A stretch of DNA of 64,000 bases from NCBI RefSeq assembly GCF_029962835.1, contig NC_080583.1, forward strand, positions 72,649,158 through 72,713,157, read 5' to 3'. Source of the stretch: Magnolia sinica. Lineage: Eukaryota > Streptophyta > Magnoliopsida > Magnoliales > Magnoliaceae. This document shows, piece after piece, positions 58,071-64,000 of this stretch (the first letter of the stretch is position 1; each line of letters opens with the position of its first letter). Both the position numbers and the translations under genes were made by a program. The notes under the pieces are model-generated. The model had not been told where the DNA came from, ran no database searches, and saw nothing but the letters and a program-made list of their open reading frames with translations.

Positions 58071-59715
58071 TTAATGTTAGAATACACTATATGTCACATA
58101 GTTCATATATACTTATAAAACGAAACAGACGACGCATTTTGCATGTAAAATAGCACCCATGTCAGTTATAAATCATTAACCGACATTGAAAGCTTTGAAA
58201 ACCATAACGTATACGTTTATAGTCCGCACCTTTCGCCGATAGACTCGTAACGAACTCAGTTTTAAAGCTAAGTCTTTGTCTACGGCAGATTGACAACCTA
58301 TAGCATAAATTAGGTTAGCTATTTCATAACTTACACTATCTGAAACCCTAAAACATATTAGGGTTAGGTTTTCTTACCTAAGAACGGGATTGGTATCGCC
58401 CGTATAGCGACACAGGAGTAGTGGCTAAGCACGTGGAGCGTCAGGGAAAGATCCCAACATCTATCTCTCACTCTCTCTCTCTCTCTTCCTCACTTTCTTC
58501 TTCTCTTTTCTCTCTTCTTTCCCTTAAGGTTTGCAAAATTCGTATGGCATATGAGAGGGAATGTTTAAGGTCCTTATATAGGCCCAGGTTTGATGGGAAT
58601 GGCCCCAGGGCCAAGGTATACTTAGGTTATATCCAAATACGGATTGTTCCGGTCCAATGGAGCACTTCTGGTGGCCCCTTTTTCACGTGCGGTCAGACTT
58701 AAGCTCCCTGACCATGGATCTAGGTCAGCCTGAGTTTTTGTTCCGATCGGATTTACAAATCAGCCGTGGCGGACCAGTTTCAGATCAACGGTCACGGTCA
58801 CTTAATCAAGGTCACAAGTACACCAACATGTGTGGGACATTTCCCCTGATCCGAGGGTGTATTTGAGTCAGATTCTGACGGTCTGAATCCTTATATTTGG
58901 CCCGTAAGCGACACGACTCAGATCACTTCAATTCAGTTTTTTATTTCTAAATATTTTCACATTTCTCAAACTTTTCGCTCCGGGCTCAACTTGTGCAGTT
59001 CTAGATACAATTAAGACTTGATTTCCGAGAGGGTTGTCAAGTCCAATAATCCAGTCATAACTGTATAGTTTCGAGGTAATCGGACTTTCGACGTGCGGTA
59101 CAAGTTCGATACGGAGTTTCGGTGTGCTCCCGAGAGCAACCGGGTTTAAGGATCGATTCTAGATTTCAGGGTAATGTAGCGTCAATGATTCTGCATGTTT
59201 TGGGTCTTGCAGATCATATTTAAAGTGATTAGTGCTAATTTCATAAGCACTCTAGTTTAGCACTTGCTAGCATTAACCTAATTTCTAAAAGGTCTTGGTC
59301 CTTGGTGATTTCTACCTGAGGTGGTACTCGGGTCTTTGTCCGAATTTTTCCGAAACATTATAGTACGTAACTACTGCTTCCGTGTCGCTATACCGGAGAT
59401 TCTGATTCCGTTCTTGGGTGAGAAACCCTAACCCTAACTTGTTTTAGGAATCCAAATACGTAGATGGTGAAATAGCTAACCCGTTTTATTGATTAGGTAT
59501 TCAAGTCTAGTTTATAAGGCGAGAGTGTTCAAACTGAATCCGTTATGAGTTTACCGGCGAAAGGTGCTGACTATAAACATTTAGGTTATGGTTTTCAAGG
59601 CCGTCAATGTCGGTTAATGATTTATAACTGACTTGGTTGCCATTTCTCATGCTAGATACGATGTTTCCCTCACTTTACAGATATATATGAACTATGTTGA
59701 ATATAGTGTAATTCA
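58071..59715. repeat. Foldback block: about 345-bp inverted arms around a 925-bp core
   Basis: Left arm about 58071-58425 and right arm about 59350-59715 are inverted copies at roughly 80% (for example TCAGTTATAAATCATTAACC against its complement, GCACCTTTCGCCG, GTATAGCGACAC). The core 58426-59349 is block B, copy 2, with CCTTATATAGGCCC at 58573. Confidence 0.75.
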
Positions 59716-61769
59716 TGTGTTTATACAAATGTTTGAATGGGTATGGAATTTGGATTCGTGCTTGTCATGATTATCTGTCATGGATATATAATTGTTGTAT
59801 ATGTGACAACTCCTTGGTGAAAGGATTTTTCCTAATACATGTTATGACCAACATACGCCATGTATGTTGAAGTGTGTAGTCTAAGTGTTTGTAAAAATGT
59901 TTGAATGAGTATGGAATTATGATTTGTGCTTGTTATAATTATTGATCGCTAATACATGATCGTTGTATACGTGGCTACTCCTTGTGAAAGGACTAACTAT
60001 AGTATGTGTTTTTAATGAATTTATTACCTGTATGCAATATGTGTGGTCTAAGTGTTTGATAAAATGCTTGAATGAGAAAATGCTTGATGTAATGTACTTA
60101 CTGAGGGTGTTGAGATAAGATTTTCAATTCCCTTATATATAGTTACAGTTTCCTTTATGCCACCTATCTTACTACTATGTGATTTACAGATGAATGCCTA
60201 TGTATGATGACATGAGTGATATGTGTTTGTTGAAATGCTCGAATGAGATTTATGTTTAGATTTGGTTGTTACATGTTATCTTGGAATATCACATGTGGAT
60301 GCTATTGGTTGGAGTGTGATTGAGGCTATGATGTAGGCCAAGTAATTAGTAATGGTTTACGATCGGTGGCCGTACTGCTTAGCCACAACGGATACGCCTG
60401 ATGAATCCGAGTCGTACACTGTTTGTCGATAGTGGTTAAGCCACGCGAAATGCTTACGCACTCCATGTCGATCAAGTCAACGTACGCTCGTACCAATCGA
60501 GCTTGTCAAGTAACCTGATTGGCCCAATGTATGTTCATCATATATGAAGGCTGCTGCTTGAATCTAAGGTACCAAACTTACTGGTGAAAGGCCCGTTTAA
60601 CCTTGGTACCTCAATTCGCTAAAACTCATGAGCTGGGCTAGTGGTATGGGACACCGTGGTCGAGCTGTCAGCCTACGTTAGGGTGACAAGCCTCCTCGTA
60701 GTGTCCAATGAGCAACCCAGACTCGTGAGCCAAATACGATGGTATGGGATACTATATTCGAACTGTCGGCCTACGATCAGGTGACGAGTCCGTAGTGACC
60801 TCGAGTATACTCTAAGACTACGTTAAGGCGATGAGCTTTTTCGTAGTGACCTCGAGTATAAACCAGGTCTGCGCTGAGGTGACGAGCCGCTCCATAGCTA
60901 CCTGGAACTATTCTTCGTATATGATTAACTAGGATTAATGACCCTAGATGGATCAATGTTTGGGTAAATGATATGAAAGGAGGTACCTTAGCTTTCCAAT
61001 CCTGCTGTATGAATATGCCTAATTAAGAACTTGACTAATCACAATCATGCACCGCACTGCATGTGCTTTGGCGAGGAAGCACACGTTTCGGGAGGATGTC
61101 ATGCGCGAACGTGAGATGAAGTCGCTGAGGGAGTGTAGGCGAGGGCATGCATCATTACCGCATACCATTCTTGCATTAACAAGAGTAATCTAGGACATGA
61201 TTGCTGTACTGCTTTATTATTACTGCTTGACTGAATTGATAACATGTTAACCTTTGCCTTATAGTTCCACTGAGTTGATCACTCACTCCCACTCTGGGAC
61301 GGTGTTTTAAAACACCAACCAGACTCTATCTTAGTTACAGATGATGGCGCAGCTTATGAAGCGGAGTCTAATTTTTATGATGATGAGGAGTTCTTGTATA
61401 TGCAGTATTCTGGCGGGTTCATGTAGGCCGCATTCTGATCGTCGGGGCTATAGGGATTTCATGATGTAGACGGACCTACACATTTTGATATTTTGTATTT
61501 TGAAATGATACATGTAATTGTTTAACCTGGAACATGATTATACTCTGGAGACGCACCACCGCTTATATGTTTTATACATACCTATCAAGGTCTTTCGCTT
61601 GTGTAATTTAACTGTCTCTAGGGTATGATATGCTGATTTGGTATAATCTCACTCATGTTTAGTGCATTAACATGGACAACATTTAATTATCATTATCCAT
61701 GTTGCATAGGTGATGCGTTGGAACTCGGGAGTTGAACTTCTGCTTGACCTCAGATTTTTAGGGCGTTAC
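59690..61769 (+). repeat. Long LTR-like repeat family A, copy 2
   Basis: Uninterrupted counterpart of 44761-45043 plus 51770-53535. Starts with two to three tandem subrepeats of about 170 bp (GTAGTCTAAGTGTTTGTAAA), then GTGACGAGCC repeats at 60640-60890, and ends GGGCGTTACA. The stretch at about 59818-59860 (AAAGGATTTTTCCTAATACA) is the empty version of the Gypsy target site. The acidic peptide frame is at 61337-61426. Confidence 0.7.
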
Positions 61770-61883
61770 ACGGAATGGGGCTCATAGCACATAAATTGAT
61801 GCCTCACACATGTAAAAGCCTATAAATACCCCCTCCCTCTCTTATTTGTATCATCAGAAGTTTCAGAGAGGTGCCAAGAGCAA

Positions 61884-61930
<47 letters not shown>

Positions 61931-62356
61931 ACATGTATTGGGAAGATGAGTTTGTGGACCTGCGCTATAAGGTATATTGTATATGGGCACTACAAGTATC
62001 CCCACAACTCTATTCTTTGAAGTTTTATGGATTCTTTCACAGTCCGACCTCCAATACACACACACACACACATGAATGTCAACTTGAAGTGAGGATCTTG
62101 GACCCGCACAACACCTTTGTCACTCCAACAAATGTGAAACATGCTGAAATACTGCCGAAATTGTCATTGAACTGCTTCTCCTTTCATTCATTGCACAAAT
62201 TCTCTATACTTTGTTTCAGAATCAGGAGAGATATGAGGATGTAAACAAACTCAAAATTAATAAAATCTATGATGATGAATGTTCTTCTATTTTCTTCATT
62301 AATTATTGAATGAGATCTCCCAAGAAAAATGCATTCATTTCTTATCGAAACAAAAT
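61770..62356 (+). mobile_element. Probable 5' LTR and leader of a Ty3/Gypsy element
   Basis: TATAAATA at 61821-61828, a (GA)20 tract at about 61886-61925, an AC tract near 62055, and ATGACTCTGCTGGGGATA at 62358, the leader word that follows the LTR in many plant Gypsy elements (TGGCGACTCTGCTGGGGA). The left LTR limit is uncertain. Confidence 0.55.
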
Positions 62357-62569
62357 AATGACTCTGCTGGGGATAACAACTCATTCAATATTAACTTAGA
62401 AATTGCTTGAAGAATGGTTATCATCAATCGGCGCTATAATGGCGCCAAAATGACGACTATCAACTGGAACATCCTCTCATTCATCTCTAAAACAAAGTAC
62501 AATTTTATTTTATTAAACTAACTGATACTTTGTTTTGAACAACATGTATTCTGTCTTTACACAATCGCA

Positions 62570-64000
62570 ATGGCTTTTCTCCCGACTAATGTAGTTGTTT
62601 ACTTTACACCTAATAGATTCACTGTAGATTACACCAACAATATGCAATCACTACAACAGAAAGTACTAGAGAAGGTTAAATCAGATAGGATCAAGGATAA
62701 ACAACATCAGGTGATGTCCGGAATGGTCTCTATTTCACCGACAACATAGCAGAACGATGAAGGATGGATGATAATGACATCCAAAGAAGGAGAAGTATTG
62801 TCCTCCCAAATACGGTTAGAGGGTTGATTATATGAAATGTCGCAAGACAGCTTCGCCTCAGCTATACGGTCATTTTATTCAAGAAGAACTGAAAAGCCCG
62901 CCACTCCAAAAGGTCTTCTAGTACCGCCGACTATAACCATAAAAACATCTTCCACAAAATCATTATGAATTCAAAAAAATAAAGAAAAAGCCATCGCGAT
63001 AAGTGAATCTTCGCTTACAGCATCCTTTGCAAAAGATTTGAAGCAAACTCATGCATTAAAAATATCACGATCTGAGTCAGCCAGCCCTTTGAAGCGACAA
63101 TATGTTAATTCTGAATCAAACAATAGTTCATCTTCTCCAACAGCACCGGTAATGCAACACTTGTTTCCTCCTTCAATATCAGGACAATCGAAGGATAAAG
63201 AAACAGAAGTCTCGTCGGCAGACATTAATCAGCCTTCACTAGATAAGCACGTAGCTGAAGAAGTTCCTAATTTTCCAACATTGACTGCTGTGAACAACAT
63301 TGAACTATGAGTAGAAAGGCCATAATCACAAGGGGTTAAATTTCAAGGGTCTGCGCCTAATATTGCTCAGAACATAACACAGGAAGAAATCGAACAAATG
63401 GTCATTGAAACCATTAATCTAAAAAAGGAACAATATTAGAATAGAAGGTTCCGATATCAGACACCATATCCCCCCGAAATAGAAGAAATATCATTTCCCG
63501 TTGATTTCAAACATCTAGACTTTCAGAAGTTTAATAGGGACGGATCACCAGAAGAACATATGATGCACTGCATAACAATGATGGGAAATCTCTTTAAAGT
63601 TCTCCAATATTATTTGCGATTATTCAAGTCTTCTCTAACAGGAAAAGCCTTCAGATGGTATTCAACTTTAACTCCGGGATCTATTCATACTTAGGAACAA
63701 ATGTAGAGTTTTTTATGGAAAACTTCTTCTCTTCTGACAGAGAAGTTAGTTTGACTGAATTAGCCTCTGCTCGCCAACGAGAAGATGGATTAGTTGACGA
63801 ATTTATCAGTCGATGGAAAGACTTGGGGGCATCATGTCGATACCTTTTAAGAAAATCGGATCAGGTCAAGATATGTTTGGAATGTATAAAACCAGAAATA
63901 ATATTTAACTTGATTAGCGCAGATATACAGACCTTTCGTGATCTCGCTACCAAGGCTCGTATTCTTGAAAAGATGGTTGAAAAAGTGTCTGCCTTTTACA
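62570..64000 (+). pseudogene. Ty3/Gypsy gag, broken, cut by the window end
   Basis: ATG at 62570 (MAFLPTNVVVYFTPNRF), stops by about 62750. An open stretch at 63038-63310 (MKQTHALKISRSESASPLKR) is a low-complexity linker. From about 63480 the gag core appears: FPVDFKHLDFQKFNRDGSPE, LTGKAFRWYSTLTPGSIHT, and in shifted frame LTELASARQREDGLVDEFIS and FNLISADIQTFRDLATKARI. At least one stop and one frameshift near 63690. Pol would lie beyond 64000. Confidence 0.82.

Noticed and set aside
61770-64000. Endogenous pararetrovirus
   Set aside because: The protein is a Ty3/Gypsy gag core behind an LTR-like leader; no movement protein or coat motif is seen.

Overview
The window is nuclear DNA of a repeat-rich flowering plant. 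The evidence is spliced plant gene exons, a nuclear-type tRNA-Asn(GTT), and plant Ty1/Copia, Ty3/Gypsy, L1 LINE, TRIM, SINE and foldback elements. A large-genome woody angiosperm such as a magnoliid is an inference from the repeat style; the species cannot be fixed from this sequence.

One host protein gene is recognisable. It is a ROOT UVB SENSITIVE (DUF647) gene, best match RUS3, on the minus strand. Seven short exons run from the ATG at 19919 down to 55, and the gene continues past the left edge. Introns 2 (6.4 kb), 5 (8.4 kb) and 6 (1.8 kb) are packed with mobile elements. The upstream part with exons 1 and 2 (16141-20633) is repeated almost perfectly at 21464-25958, so the gene has two identical heads and one body.

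Layout. 1-10.7 kb: RUS3 exons 3-7, with nested foldback elements, an L1 LINE broken by a TRIM, and a second TRIM. 10.8-16.1 kb: intron 2 with a tandem repeat, a decayed Copia element and an LTR end. 16.1-26.4 kb: the tandem duplication, with one foldback element beside each copy. 26.4-30.2 kb: intergenic sequence with an old Gypsy-like LTR. 30.2-44.76 kb: five head-to-tail units of about 2 kb or more, each headed on the minus strand by a tRNA-Asn relic and full of tRNA T-arm fragments; a Copia fragment, two SINEs and a solo LTR sit inside. 45.04-51.77 kb: a complete but disabled chromovirus-type Gypsy element on the minus strand with 849-bp LTRs, inserted in an older repeat. 51.8-55.3 kb: that older repeat, a TATA-bearing repeat block and a Gypsy gag scrap. 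55.99-58.07 kb: one more unit of the tRNA-Asn family in the opposite orientation, headed by an intact tRNA-Asn gene. 58.07-61.77 kb: a foldback block and a second copy of the older repeat. 61.8-64 kb: 5' end of another Gypsy element, cut by the window edge.

The mobile elements are mostly independent insertions. Their nesting gives a relative history: LINE before TRIM, older repeat before Gypsy, tRNA array before SINEs and solo LTR. Of the two most unusual things here, one is the duplicated head of RUS3 and the other is the tRNA-Asn-headed array.
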